This document shows, one piece after another, positions 33,579 to 41,500 of a stretch of 64,000 bases of DNA. The translations under genes and the position numbers were made by a program. Location of the stretch: positions 930,001 to 994,000 of the forward strand of contig DLHG01000013.1 in assembly GCA_002483105.1 (NCBI GenBank). The letters run 5' to 3'. Under the pieces are notes generated by a model. The model made no database searches, had not been told where the DNA came from, and saw nothing but the letters and a program-made list of their open reading frames with translations. This DNA is from Bacteroidetes bacterium UBA7674. Lineage in GTDB: Bacteria > Bacteroidota > Bacteroidia > Chitinophagales > Chitinophagaceae. The number at the start of each line of letters is the position of its first letter. The first letter of the stretch is position 1.

Positions 33579-34790
33579 ATGGCTCATTCATACGCAGATC
33601 TCCCATTGCATTATGGCAAGGTTCCTCCCTGGCTATATGAGCGTATGGGTTTGTTAGGCGGAGCAATAGTAGAAGCGATTATTATAGAATACGGCCGTGC
33701 CGCGGTACTGCAAAAGTTGAGCGATCCTGCATGGTTTCAATCCCTCGGCTGTGTACTTGGTATGGACTGGCATTCCTCGGGGATCACCACTTCTGTAATG
33801 GGCGCATTGAAAGGTGCTATTAATAAACGCTCTGCCGAACTGGGCATTTACATATGCGGAGGGAAGGGCAAACATTCAAAAGAAACGCCGAATGAATTAA
33901 TGCGCATAGCCGAACGTACCGGCCTCGATGGAAATCTCCTCGTCCGCAACAGTAAGCTCACTGCCAAGGTAGACAATAATGCCATACAGGATGGTTTCCA
34001 GATATATCTGCATTCATTCATACTTTCTAAAGAAGGTGACTGGGCGGTAGTACAGCAAGGCATGAACGATGCCAGTGGTTATGCCAGAAGGTATCATTGG
34101 CACTCTCCTTCTATTACTTCTTTTGTAGAAGAACCGCATAGTTTCATCTATGGCCCTAACCAGGGACAGATCATGAACATCACACACAAAGAGGCTGCGG
34201 ATACAAGAGATACTATGCTCCTGCTCACTAAAGAAAAGCCGCAGGAATTAATAGAACAGGTAAAAAGTATCATCCTCCCCGGACATCATGATGTGAAGGA
34301 AAAAGACGTGGACCTCAAGCGGTTAGGGTCGGTACTTGCAGTCGCTTATGAGAAAGAAGGATTGGACATAGAGTCGTTATTATTACTCGAAGGTCTTGGG
34401 CCACGAACATTGCAATCACTTGTATTGGTCAGTGAAGTGATACATGGCACTGCCTCCCGTTTTGAAGATCCTGCCCGTTTCTCATTTGCACATGGAGGTA
34501 AGGACGGGCATCCTTTCCCTGTGCCGACCATGGTATATGATGAAACGATTCAAACACTAAAGCACGCAGTTGAAAAAGCTAAGTTGGGTAACAGCGACAA
34601 GAACGAAGCGATCAAAAATCTTAGCAAAGCCGCCAGGAAACTTGAAGAGAATTTTCAGCCCAACAACAACTTCAATCAACTCATAGAGCGCGAACGAAAC
34701 GACTCGTGGAAGTATGGTGGCAAGACTGTGTTTGGTGATGCTAAGCAGCTGAAGGTAAAACCTCATGAAACACAAATAAAGCTATTCTAA
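33579..34790 (+). CDS. DUF763 (COG1415) protein
   Basis: A 403-residue protein starting MAHSYADLPLHYGKVPPWL, the typical N-terminus of DUF763. Further family blocks are GAIVEAIIIEYG, LGCVLGMDWHSSGITTSV, GIYICGGKGKHSKETP, DGFQIYLHSFI and HGGKDGHPFPVP. DUF763 occurs in archaea and scattered bacteria and has no established function known to me; conserved His, Lys and aromatic residues suggest a nucleic-acid-related enzyme. TTG 33573 also opens the frame but lies in the -7 box, so ATG 33579 is chosen and the mRNA is probably leaderless. Confidence 0.9.
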   Translation: MAHSYADLPLHYGKVPPWLYERMGLLGGAIVEAIIIEYGRAAVLQKLSDPAWFQSLGCVLGMDWHSSGITTSVMGALKGAINKRSAELGIYICGGKGKHSKETPNELMRIAERTGLDGNLLVRNSKLTAKVDNNAIQDGFQIYLHSFILSKEGDWAVVQQGMNDASGYARRYHWHSPSITSFVEEPHSFIYGPNQGQIMNITHKEAADTRDTMLLLTKEKPQELIEQVKSIILPGHHDVKEKDVDLKRLGSVLAVAYEKEGLDIESLLLLEGLGPRTLQSLVLVSEVIHGTASRFEDPARFSFAHGGKDGHPFPVPTMVYDETIQTLKHAVEKAKLGNSDKNEAIKNLSKAARKLEENFQPNNNFNQLIERERNDSWKYGGKTVFGDAKQLKVKPHETQIKLF

Positions 34791-34799
34791 CACTACTCC

Positions 34800-34964
34800 G
34801 TCATTGCGAGGAACGAAGCAATCTAATCAGGACGACCGTAAGAATAATGTGAGAGCAGGTATTATATCTTCACTACTTAACAATAACAAAACTATTGTAA
34901 CTATGTTTTAACGACATCATACTGATAAGTGTTTGGACTAGATTGCTTCGTTCCTCGCAATGAC
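34800..34964. repeat. Inverted pair of the CATTGCGAGG repeat (MITE-like)
   Basis: GTCATTGCGAGGAACGAAGC... at 34800-34828 is repeated in reverse at 34936-34964 (25 bp perfect, 29 with one mismatch), with about 110 AT-rich bases between. Related copies occur in the composite repeat at 18030 and 18255, and a degenerate one at 54065-54092. Confidence 0.8.
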
Positions 34965-34978
34965 GCGAGTGAAATAAA

Positions 34979-35009
34979 AAAGCCCTACCGTTTTTAACGA
35001 TAGGGCTTT
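34979..35009 (-). terminator. Terminator of the ABC-F gene
   Basis: AAAGCCCTA pairs with TAGGGCTTT, with further CGTT/AACG pairing inside. On the minus strand it is followed by TTTATTTC. Confidence 0.8.
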
Positions 35010-35026
35010 CAATATTATATAGTCAA

Positions 35027-36658
35027 TTAAGCCATTACAGTACCATATGCTTCAGCACGTTGTTGCTTTACACGGTCGCTGGTCATGTACTCATCAAAAC
35101 TCATTTCCTTATCAATGATACCATTCGGAGTGATCTCTATTACCCTATCCGCTACCGTTTGAGCCAACTCGTGATCTCGCGTGGTAAACAGGATAGTTCC
35201 TTTGAAATCCTTCATGCCATTATTCAGGGCAGTGATAGATTCAAGATCCAGGTGGTTGGTAGGTTCGTCCAGCATCAGCAGGTTACCTTTCTGCATCATC
35301 ATGCGGCTCATCATACAACGCATCTTTTCACCACCGCTCAATACCTTGGCACTCTTCAGCGTTTCTTCACCCGAAAATAACATACGGCCTAAGAAACCAC
35401 GGATGAAAGTCTCATCCTTCTCTTCTGAATACTCACGCAGCCAGTCGATAAGGTTCATATCCTTGTTGTCAAAATATTTACTGTTATCATTCGGCAGGTA
35501 GGTAGGTGTAATAGTTACACCCCATTTAAAGCTGCCTTCAAAATCTGTATCTTCTCCTGCGAGTATCTGGTAGAAAGCTGTCGTAGCCAGTGAATTTTGA
35601 GAAAGCACCGCGATCTTCTGTCCACGTTTCAGGTCGAATGAAATGTCTTTAAAGTACACTTCACCGTTTATGGTTTTGCTCAGTCCTTTTACTTCCAGTA
35701 TCTGGTCACCCGCTTCACGCACCTGGTTGTTGAAGATAATGGCAGGGTACTTCCTTGTAGAAGCCACCATATCGTTCAAGTCAATTTTATCCAAAGCTTT
35801 CTTACGACTCGTTGCTTGTTTAGATTTAGATGCATTAGCAGAGAAACGTGCGATGAACTCTTTCAGCTCACGTATCTTTTCTTCAGCTTTTTTGTTCTGG
35901 TCAGAACGTTGCTTTAATAACAACTGACTAGACTCGTACCAGAATGAGTAGTTACCGGTAAATATGGTGATCTTGCTAAAGTCTATATCCGCAACGTGTG
36001 TACAAACGGTATCCAAAAAGTGCCTATCGTGCGAAACCACCAGTACGATTTTCTCATAGTCGGCCAGGAAGTCTTCCAGCCAGGCTATGGTTTCCATATC
36101 AAGGTCATTGGTAGGTTCATCCAACAGCAGGATATCCGGATTACCGAATAATGCCTGTGCCAGGAGCACACGTACTTTTTGGTTACCGTCCAGTTCTTTC
36201 AGTAATTTATGGTGCAGGTCTTCTTTAATGCCGAGGTTACTCAGCATAGTTGCTGCATCACTTTCGGCATTCCAGCCGTCCATCTCGGCAAAGATGCCTT
36301 CCAGTTCGCCGGCTTTCAGTCCGTCTTCTTCTGTAAAGTCCTCTTTTGCATAGAGAGCATCCTTCTGTGACATTATATCAAACAGCACACTATTGCCACG
36401 CATTACTGTTTCCAGCACTGACATTTCATCAAACTGGTAGTGGTTCTGGCTCAGCACACTCATTCGCTGGCCTTTGGAAATCTCTACCTTACCGGTTGTA
36501 GGATCTATCTCACCGGAAAGTATCTTCATGAAAGTGGACTTCCCTGCCCCGTTAGCACCTATTACACCATAGCAATTCCCCTCGGTAAACCTTAGGTTTA
36601 CATCCTCAAACAATATACGCTTTCCGTAGCGCAGCGATAAATTAGAAACTGATAACAT
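35027..36658 (-). CDS. ABC-F family ATPase (YbiT-like) with a degenerate second Walker A
   Basis: A 543-residue soluble protein with two ATPase domains and no membrane part. Domain 1 has Walker A GANGAGKST (34-42) and LLDEPTNDLD. A charged linker follows (about 245-320, KKAEEKIRELKEF, SKSKQATSRKKALDK). Domain 2 has the signature LSGGEKMR and LMLDEPTNHLDLES, but at the Walker A position it reads LSQNSLATTAF, without the glycines and lysine. ABC-F proteins act on ribosomes or on antibiotic resistance. Its -7 box and terminator mark a single-gene unit. Confidence 0.92.
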   Translation of the reverse strand: MLSVSNLSLRYGKRILFEDVNLRFTEGNCYGVIGANGAGKSTFMKILSGEIDPTTGKVEISKGQRMSVLSQNHYQFDEMSVLETVMRGNSVLFDIMSQKDALYAKEDFTEEDGLKAGELEGIFAEMDGWNAESDAATMLSNLGIKEDLHHKLLKELDGNQKVRVLLAQALFGNPDILLLDEPTNDLDMETIAWLEDFLADYEKIVLVVSHDRHFLDTVCTHVADIDFSKITIFTGNYSFWYESSQLLLKQRSDQNKKAEEKIRELKEFIARFSANASKSKQATSRKKALDKIDLNDMVASTRKYPAIIFNNQVREAGDQILEVKGLSKTINGEVYFKDISFDLKRGQKIAVLSQNSLATTAFYQILAGEDTDFEGSFKWGVTITPTYLPNDNSKYFDNKDMNLIDWLREYSEEKDETFIRGFLGRMLFSGEETLKSAKVLSGGEKMRCMMSRMMMQKGNLLMLDEPTNHLDLESITALNNGMKDFKGTILFTTRDHELAQTVADRVIEITPNGIIDKEMSFDEYMTSDRVKQQRAEAYGTVMA

Positions 36659-36704
36659 TCTGTATTCTCCTTATTAAACCCCAAAGCCCTTTGTTTTGGG
36701 AGTG

Positions 36705-36712
36705 CAAAGGTA
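36705..36712 (-). promoter_or_regulatory. -7 box (TACCTTTG) for the ABC-F gene
   Basis: Perfect TAnnTTTG on the minus strand, 46 bases upstream of the ATG at 36658. Confidence 0.55.
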
Positions 36713-36757
36713 CGAAAAATATAGGCTTTTTAAGGTATTTATACCGTCAGGATATTG

Positions 36758-37091
36758 TTAAATGTGATAATGGATAATAGGCTTATCTACCAGTCTTGTT
36801 GCTGAACACATTATCTCGCGAAATTCCGGCGACAGCCTTTCTCCGCTTTTTAGCAGGCATTTCCTGATATCCTCGAAACTTAATCTTCCTCTCCGTCTAT
36901 CTGTAGAATGAGTATCACATCAAAGAAGGTTGGTTTATAGAATTCCAATGCTTTACCTGGTGCCTGCAACCGGTGTACTCATGCAGAAAATGCCACTTGT
37001 TTACATCGTCAAATGGAGAAACGGCCACGCACTCTATAGTTCCTTTTGTGATACCGTCTATGATGTACGGTTGCTTATCCAGGTAGAGCAT
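36758..37091 (-). pseudogene. Possible frameshifted small gene
   Basis: On the minus strand, ATG at 37091 opens 58 codons (MLYLDKQPYIIDGITKG..., WHFLHEYTGCRHQVKHW) ending in TGA at 36915-36917. Skipping one base just before that stop continues into 53 protein-like codons (THSTDRRGRLSFEDIRK, SPEFREIMCSATRLVDKP) to TAA at 36758. Joined, this gives a protein of about 110 residues. It may be a decayed gene, an assembly indel or two chance frames. No family is recognised. Confidence 0.35.
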
Positions 37092-37434
37092 ATGCCCTGC
37101 AGATCGCTTCCGCTATTCACTTGTAAAGAATGTTATGATAGGGTTGTCTTACATTACTATTGCTGGTTGCGTTTCAAAATAACTACAGGATATCTAAGAC
37201 AAGATATCCTGTAGTCACAAAAGCATTATTAATAAATAACCGGGCAAACACTAATCTAAATATGCACGGCCACGAACATAGTTTGAGCTAGTGTTTGCAA
37301 TTGGTTGATATGTAAAGGTCTGATTATGTATACAATTTCTGTTACACGATTATACTCAAGGGTTACATAATTCGCAGATTTTGCTCAAATAAGTAGAACA
37401 TAGATTCTTACGGCTTTTGCATAAATTGTGCCCG
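37092..37434. other. Intergenic region with two inverted repeats
   Basis: No convincing gene in about 340 bases. It contains a perfect 14-bp stem at 37182-37215 (ACTACAGGATATCT, 6-nt loop) and a 10-bp stem GCAAACACTA/TAGTGTTTGC at 37244-37298. A small RNA is possible. Confidence 0.5.
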
Positions 37435-37656
37435 ATGACAGAAAAACAGGCAAACAATCCATTACATGGCGTTACGTTAAAAGTGATGCTGGAGCACCTG
37501 GTAGCAAAATATGGTTGGGAAGAAATGGGTATGCGGATAAATATTCGTTGTTTCAACTACGAACCAAGTATTGGCTCCAGTTTAAAATTTCTTCGCGCCA
37601 CACCCTGGGCCAGAGCTGAGGTAGAGGCAATGTACCTGTTATCGGTAAGTGAGTGA
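37435..37656 (+). CDS. VF530-family (DUF2132) small protein
   Basis: A 73-residue protein with the full family pattern NNPLHGVTLKVMLEHLV, GWEEMGMRINIRCF, SSLKFLRATPWAR and VEAMYL. VF530 proteins fold as small helical units proposed to bind DNA; the cellular role is not established. ATG 37435 (MTEKQANNPLHG) fits the family start; the frame is open back to TTG 37417. It is convergent with the methyltransferase gene, with a hairpin between them. Confidence 0.88.
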   Translation: MTEKQANNPLHGVTLKVMLEHLVAKYGWEEMGMRINIRCFNYEPSIGSSLKFLRATPWARAEVEAMYLLSVSE

Positions 37657-37691
37657 ATCAATACTAGATTGACCGGATCGTGCATATAAAT

Positions 37692-37721
37692 AATGGCTAC
37701 CTCTAAGATGAGATAGCCATT
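37692..37721. terminator. Hairpin between the VF530 and methyltransferase genes
   Basis: AATGGCTA-C-CTC pairs with GAG-A-TAGCCATT (one mismatch). The minus-strand side runs into TATTTATA, so it more likely ends the methyltransferase transcript. Confidence 0.5.
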
Positions 37722-37744
37722 CGCAATAATGTTCGTTTCGTGAA

Positions 37745-38743
37745 TTATTTAAGTTGCCACACAGCTGCCAGCTCCCGCCCGTCTAGTTTGCCTTCCTGTA
37801 TCCATTGCTGCTCCTTTGCCTGGAAAGGTTCGGGTAGATTAGTTCTCAATTCACCAAAGAAAGCATAAGAGCGGATTTTCTTCAACTCATAAGCCGGTAA
37901 ATGTTCTTTCAGGAATTGTAATGATATCCCTTTACCATGATTATTGGGTAACCCTTCTACATGTATATCGGTCACACTCCATATTTCCGCATCTGTAAGC
38001 GGTGTTTTTATCACACCCGAGGCCAGCAGAGCCTCGTTTACTTCGTTTATATAACTTTCAGTTTTACCGGCAATCTTATTTAGTTGTCCTTGAACCTTAT
38101 CAGCAATTGCTTTCAATGGATTGCGCTTTAGCTTATCATTGCGGCGGTAGGTGCGCAATTCCACGGCACGGTCCTGGCTCTCAGTGCTGAATATATAATC
38201 CCCATTAGGGTCCTGCAGGTGAACGTAAAAACCATTTGCCCTTTGCAGATTCGTTATTTTATCTAAGAAATCCGACAGGTTAGGAATATGATGCAAAACA
38301 GAACAAGTAAGTATAATGTCAGCCTTTACATCGTTCAGGCTGTATATATCACCTTCTATTAGTTCATAGGGTATATTCCATGTGGCTGCTTTCAGAGCAC
38401 ATTGTTCCAGCATCCCTTTTGAGGTATCAAGAAGGTAGACTTTAGAGATATATTTGCCTAACGGGCTTTTCAAGAGCTTATCGGTGCTCATGCCAGTTCC
38501 GCAGCCTATATCCAGCAAGGTAAGTTCCTTGCCGGTACCTTGCGGTAGCAATCGCTCCACGTCGTGGCCAAGAAGGTCATATTGCTCTTGCAGGCTGGTA
38601 TCCATTCCTTTATGGAGCACATCATACTCACGGGCTTCAATATCGTGGAATATAGTATTTACAGAATGGTGGAAGCTTTCTTTAGAAACCGTAACCCCTT
38701 TTTTCTTCATTAAGGGCAGCAAATTATCCAGGTCGTTGCTCAT
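37745..38743 (-). CDS. Class I SAM-dependent methyltransferase
   Basis: A 332-residue protein. Motif I is LTLLDIGCGTGMSTDKLL (about residues 73-90), followed by VYLLDTSKGMLEQC and the post-II/motif III region ILTCSVLHHIPNLSDFLDKI. The C-terminal third (YINEVNEALLASGVI, LQFLKEHLPAYELKKIRSYAF) resembles a substrate-binding lid. The substrate is unknown. ATG at 38743 lies 4 bases after a perfect TATATTTG box, so the transcript is probably leaderless. The upstream neighbour is the divergent blaI-like gene. Confidence 0.88.
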   Translation of the reverse strand: MSNDLDNLLPLMKKKGVTVSKESFHHSVNTIFHDIEAREYDVLHKGMDTSLQEQYDLLGHDVERLLPQGTGKELTLLDIGCGTGMSTDKLLKSPLGKYISKVYLLDTSKGMLEQCALKAATWNIPYELIEGDIYSLNDVKADIILTCSVLHHIPNLSDFLDKITNLQRANGFYVHLQDPNGDYIFSTESQDRAVELRTYRRNDKLKRNPLKAIADKVQGQLNKIAGKTESYINEVNEALLASGVIKTPLTDAEIWSVTDIHVEGLPNNHGKGISLQFLKEHLPAYELKKIRSYAFFGELRTNLPEPFQAKEQQWIQEGKLDGRELAAVWQLK

Positions 38744-38747
38744 TTGT

Positions 38748-38755
38748 CAAATATA
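38748..38755 (-). promoter_or_regulatory. -7 box (TATATTTG) for the methyltransferase gene
   Basis: Perfect TAnnTTTG on the minus strand, 4 bases upstream of the ATG at 38743. Confidence 0.6.
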
Positions 38756-38834
38756 GGTCGCAAATACGAGCGGGGCAAGTACGACACAGCTTTCTGTTAA
38801 CAAAAACAAAAAATCCATCCCGGCATTTGGCATT

Positions 38835-38874
38835 TACGAAAAGATTCGTAGGTTTGTTTACGAAATGATTCGTA
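38835..38874. promoter_or_regulatory. Two tandem dyad operators for the BlaI-like repressor
   Basis: TACGAAAAGATTCGTA (38835-38850) and TACGAAATGATTCGTA (38859-38874) are two near-identical palindromes (TACGAA-N4-TTCGTA), 24 bp centre to centre. They stand 43 bases before the blaI-like start, where an autoregulated promoter should be. Confidence 0.8.
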
Positions 38875-38916
38875 GATGGATTTGTAACTTTTCTGCGAGA
38901 TAAACGACTAACAAAT

Positions 38917-39297
38917 ATGAGCCAACCAAAACCAACAGAAAGCGAACTGGAGATACTGAATATACTTTGGGAGAGAGGGGCATGTACGGTAAGGGAAATT
39001 CATGAGGTATTAGAAAAGACCAAGGAAGCCGGCTATACCACCACCTTGAAACTCATGCAGATAATGAATGAGAAGAATCTGGTGAATCGTGATGCCAGCA
39101 GCAAAACACATATATACCAGGCCAACATATCACAGGAAGACACACAAGGGCAAATGGTAAAAAAAATGATAGATACCGTGTTCAATGGATCTGCTATGGA
39201 TTTAGTAATGCAGGCACTCGGTAATCACAAGGCGAGCAAAGATGAACTGGAGCTGATAAAGCAATACCTGGAACAAGCGGAAAAGAAAAAGAAGTAG
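38917..39297 (+). CDS. BlaI/MecI/CopY-family transcriptional repressor
   Basis: A 126-residue winged-helix protein: PTESELEILNILWERGACTV, VREIHEVLEK and the recognition region KEAGYTTTLKLMQIMNEKNL, followed by the dimerisation part. BlaI-type repressors bind dyad operators as dimers and are cut by a BlaR1-type metalloprotease; the cognate BlaR1-like gene lies 105 bp downstream. Tandem palindromes upstream indicate autoregulation. No beta-lactamase of the classical kind is adjacent, so the regulon may be cell-wall stress rather than resistance. Confidence 0.93.
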   Translation: MSQPKPTESELEILNILWERGACTVREIHEVLEKTKEAGYTTTLKLMQIMNEKNLVNRDASSKTHIYQANISQEDTQGQMVKKMIDTVFNGSAMDLVMQALGNHKASKDELELIKQYLEQAEKKKK

Positions 39298-39359
39298 ATT
39301 CTGAACCCGCATTAGAATGATTAATAGGATTGACCGGACTATATAACAACCAACCGGAT

Positions 39360-39388
39360 ACCAAGTATCTAGTATCGAGAACCGAGCA
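39360..39388 (+). repeat. Small dispersed repeat (ATCGAGTATC type), copy 2
   Basis: AAGTATCTAGTATCGAGAAC followed by CGAG, related to 8004-8030. It lies in the gap between the BlaI-like and BlaR1-like genes, just before the latter's start. Confidence 0.45.
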
Positions 39389-39402
39389 TAAATGAAACTA
39401 TT

Positions 39403-41193
39403 ATGAATACACAAGCTACAATAGTGATCCAAAGCCTGGGATGGGCTTTACTACATTCGATGTGGCAGGCTTTATTGATATACTGTTGCCTCCGTGTAGT
39501 GCTGAAGGTCTCAGGGAATGTAACAGCGAGGCTGAAGTATCATTTGTCAGTCATCGCACTGGCGGGCAGCTTTGCCTGGTTTGTTAATACTTGTATAGCT
39601 CAATACCTGCGTTTGCAGGGTGTGACCATCCATATTACCCAAAGTGGTGCAGATCCGGCAGCCACCAAATCATATGCGCTCACTACCCTACCCACCGGTA
39701 CAGATAATACAACCATGCTCTATAATATAGTAGCCGGTATAGAACCCTATTTCCCGGTACTGGTAGGTTTATATATTATAGGTATCGCCTTCCTGCTTTT
39801 ACGTTTCGTTGTGAATCTATTGCAGGTGAGAAGTATCAAACGCACGGGACTTGCCAATCCCGATATGCACTGGACAAGCTGGATAGCCCAATGGCAAGAT
39901 AAACTGGACATTTCACGAAAGGTGCAGCTATTTATCTCTGAAAAGATAAACGTGCCAATGACAATGGGCGTATTCAAGCCCGTGATACTATTACCACTTG
40001 CGGCTATTAATAATCTTACACAAGATCAACTCGAGGCTATACTGCTGCATGAGTTGGCACATATAAAGAGACACGACTACCTGCTGAACATTATTCAGAC
40101 GATAGTAGAAACGATACTGTTCTTCAATCCTTTCATTTGGCTGATCTCGCGCATCATCCGCAAGGAAAGAGAGCATTGCTGCGATGATGTGGTATTGAGT
40201 TACATGAATACCCCCCTACCCTACGCCAAGGCTCTTGCTGAACTGGAAGTAAACAGGGCTCATACACTGGCACTGGCAGCTACAGGAAATAAACATCAAT
40301 TACTTCACAGAATAAAAAGAATCATGGAAATGAAAAAAAAACCTGTTAACTACACACAGTTTGGCGTAGCCGCTATCCTTATCACTGCCCTTATTTTGTC
40401 CATAGCATGGTTCAGCCCCGCAATGGCACAAACAAAGAAAAACGTTACAAAAGAGAAAAAAGGGAATAAAACCATTACTACCACTAATAGTACTAATAAG
40501 AAGAACGGTACAAAAACTGTCACTAAGACGATCATTATAGATGATACCAAAGATAATAATGGTGTTCATCCTGATGACATAGGCAATGAGGAAGACATAA
40601 AGAAGCGGGTGCAGGAAGCTATGGCTGGTATAGACTTTAAAGAGATGGGCATTGACATAGAAAAGGCTGTGAACGATGTTGATTGGAGTTCGATAGGCAA
40701 AGACGTACACGTAGCTATGAGCAAAGTTGATTGGGACAAAATAGGGAATGAAGTAACTGTTGCCATGAACGGGGTCAACTGGGATGAAATAAAAGCCGAA
40801 GTGGATAAAGGGTTAAAAGAAGCCGATATACAGGTTGCTGATATAAAATGGGATGAGATAGAGAAGGAATTGAAAGAGGCACGCGCAGAGAGGGGAAAGG
40901 CGCAAAAGTCGAGGGCACATGCGATAGTGATGAAAACAGGCAACTCAACCTTGACGGCAGATAACATATCTGTGAACGGACGCGACTTCGATGAAATGTT
41001 TAATGAAATGGAAGAAGATGGCCTGCTAGACAGATCAAAACCGTATACTATAATAAAAGATAACAACGATCTTCTGATCAACGGAAAAAGGCAGCCTGCT
41101 TCTGTTCTTAAAAAATATGATGACTACCTGGATGGGAAACATATTACGATCAGCGGCACGAAAAACAGTACCAGCATTAATATTAATGATTAA
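39403..41193 (+). CDS. BlaR1/M56-family membrane metallopeptidase with a repeat-bearing C-terminus
   Basis: A 596-residue protein. Membrane helices lie in the first 120 residues, the zinc-protease motif is HELAHIKRHDY (HELAH at 216-220), KEREHCCDDVVL supplies the distal Glu/Asp region, and a last helix is at about 322-342. Instead of a penicillin-binding domain, the exported C-terminus has a Lys/Thr-rich linker and then about five 16-residue repeats of the form VxxAMxxVDWDxIGxE (about 401-490), ending in a small domain (TADNISVNGRDFDEMF, DDYLDGKHITISG). It should sense a signal and cleave the BlaI-like repressor. Confidence 0.9.
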   Translation: MNTQATIVIQSLGWALLHSMWQALLIYCCLRVVLKVSGNVTARLKYHLSVIALAGSFAWFVNTCIAQYLRLQGVTIHITQSGADPAATKSYALTTLPTGTDNTTMLYNIVAGIEPYFPVLVGLYIIGIAFLLLRFVVNLLQVRSIKRTGLANPDMHWTSWIAQWQDKLDISRKVQLFISEKINVPMTMGVFKPVILLPLAAINNLTQDQLEAILLHELAHIKRHDYLLNIIQTIVETILFFNPFIWLISRIIRKEREHCCDDVVLSYMNTPLPYAKALAELEVNRAHTLALAATGNKHQLLHRIKRIMEMKKKPVNYTQFGVAAILITALILSIAWFSPAMAQTKKNVTKEKKGNKTITTTNSTNKKNGTKTVTKTIIIDDTKDNNGVHPDDIGNEEDIKKRVQEAMAGIDFKEMGIDIEKAVNDVDWSSIGKDVHVAMSKVDWDKIGNEVTVAMNGVNWDEIKAEVDKGLKEADIQVADIKWDEIEKELKEARAERGKAQKSRAHAIVMKTGNSTLTADNISVNGRDFDEMFNEMEEDGLLDRSKPYTIIKDNNDLLINGKRQPASVLKKYDDYLDGKHITISGTKNSTSININD

Positions 41194-41238
41194 ACCCTAT
41201 TGCAAATAATAGTTTAAATATCCATATCCATTTATCGG

Positions 41239-41270
41239 GGCCTCCTGCTTTCCAGCGGGAGGCCTTTTTG
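41239..41270 (+). terminator. Terminator of the blaI-blaR1-like operon
   Basis: GGCCTCC-T-GCT pairs with AGC-G-GGAGGCC around TTCC, followed by five T residues. Confidence 0.85.
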
Positions 41271-41275
41271 TTTTC

Positions 41276-41363
41276 GGAAACCGGGATTAGGAAGGATTCA
41301 TAAGATTAGCCACGGTATGTATTATTGTCCGGTTAATCCTTTTAATCCCATAGATCCCGGTTC
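41276..41363. repeat. Imperfect palindromic repeat (CCGGGATTAG...AATCCCATAGATCCCGG)
   Basis: AAACCGGGATTAGGAAGGAT is mirrored by TTAATCCTTTTAATCCC and CCCGGTT downstream. The sequence looks like a dispersed repeat of Bacteroidota intergenic regions; no second copy was found in this window. Confidence 0.45.
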
Positions 41364-41423
41364 AGTGTATTCCTAATGGCTTGTTAACCAGTTCCTAAGC
41401 AGGGGTTAAGCAAGCCGTTTTAT

Positions 41424-41454
41424 TTTGTCAGGGGCGTTTGCCGGTACATCTTTG
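41424..41454 (+). promoter_or_regulatory. Two-part promoter of the low-charge secreted protein
   Basis: TTTG at 41424-41427 (-33) is followed after 19 bases by CATCTTTG at 41447-41454 (-7, one mismatch from TAnnTTTG). This is the clearest two-element promoter seen in the window. Confidence 0.6.
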
Positions 41455-41500
41455 CATCATCAAACAAACAAATCTTAAAACAAACAAAAAAAGAAATACA

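Noticed and set aside
36930..37214. Plus-strand 94-codon frame in the gap before VF530
   Set aside because: Composition is Cys/Tyr-rich and unlike neighbours; the minus-strand segments in the same place look more protein-like.
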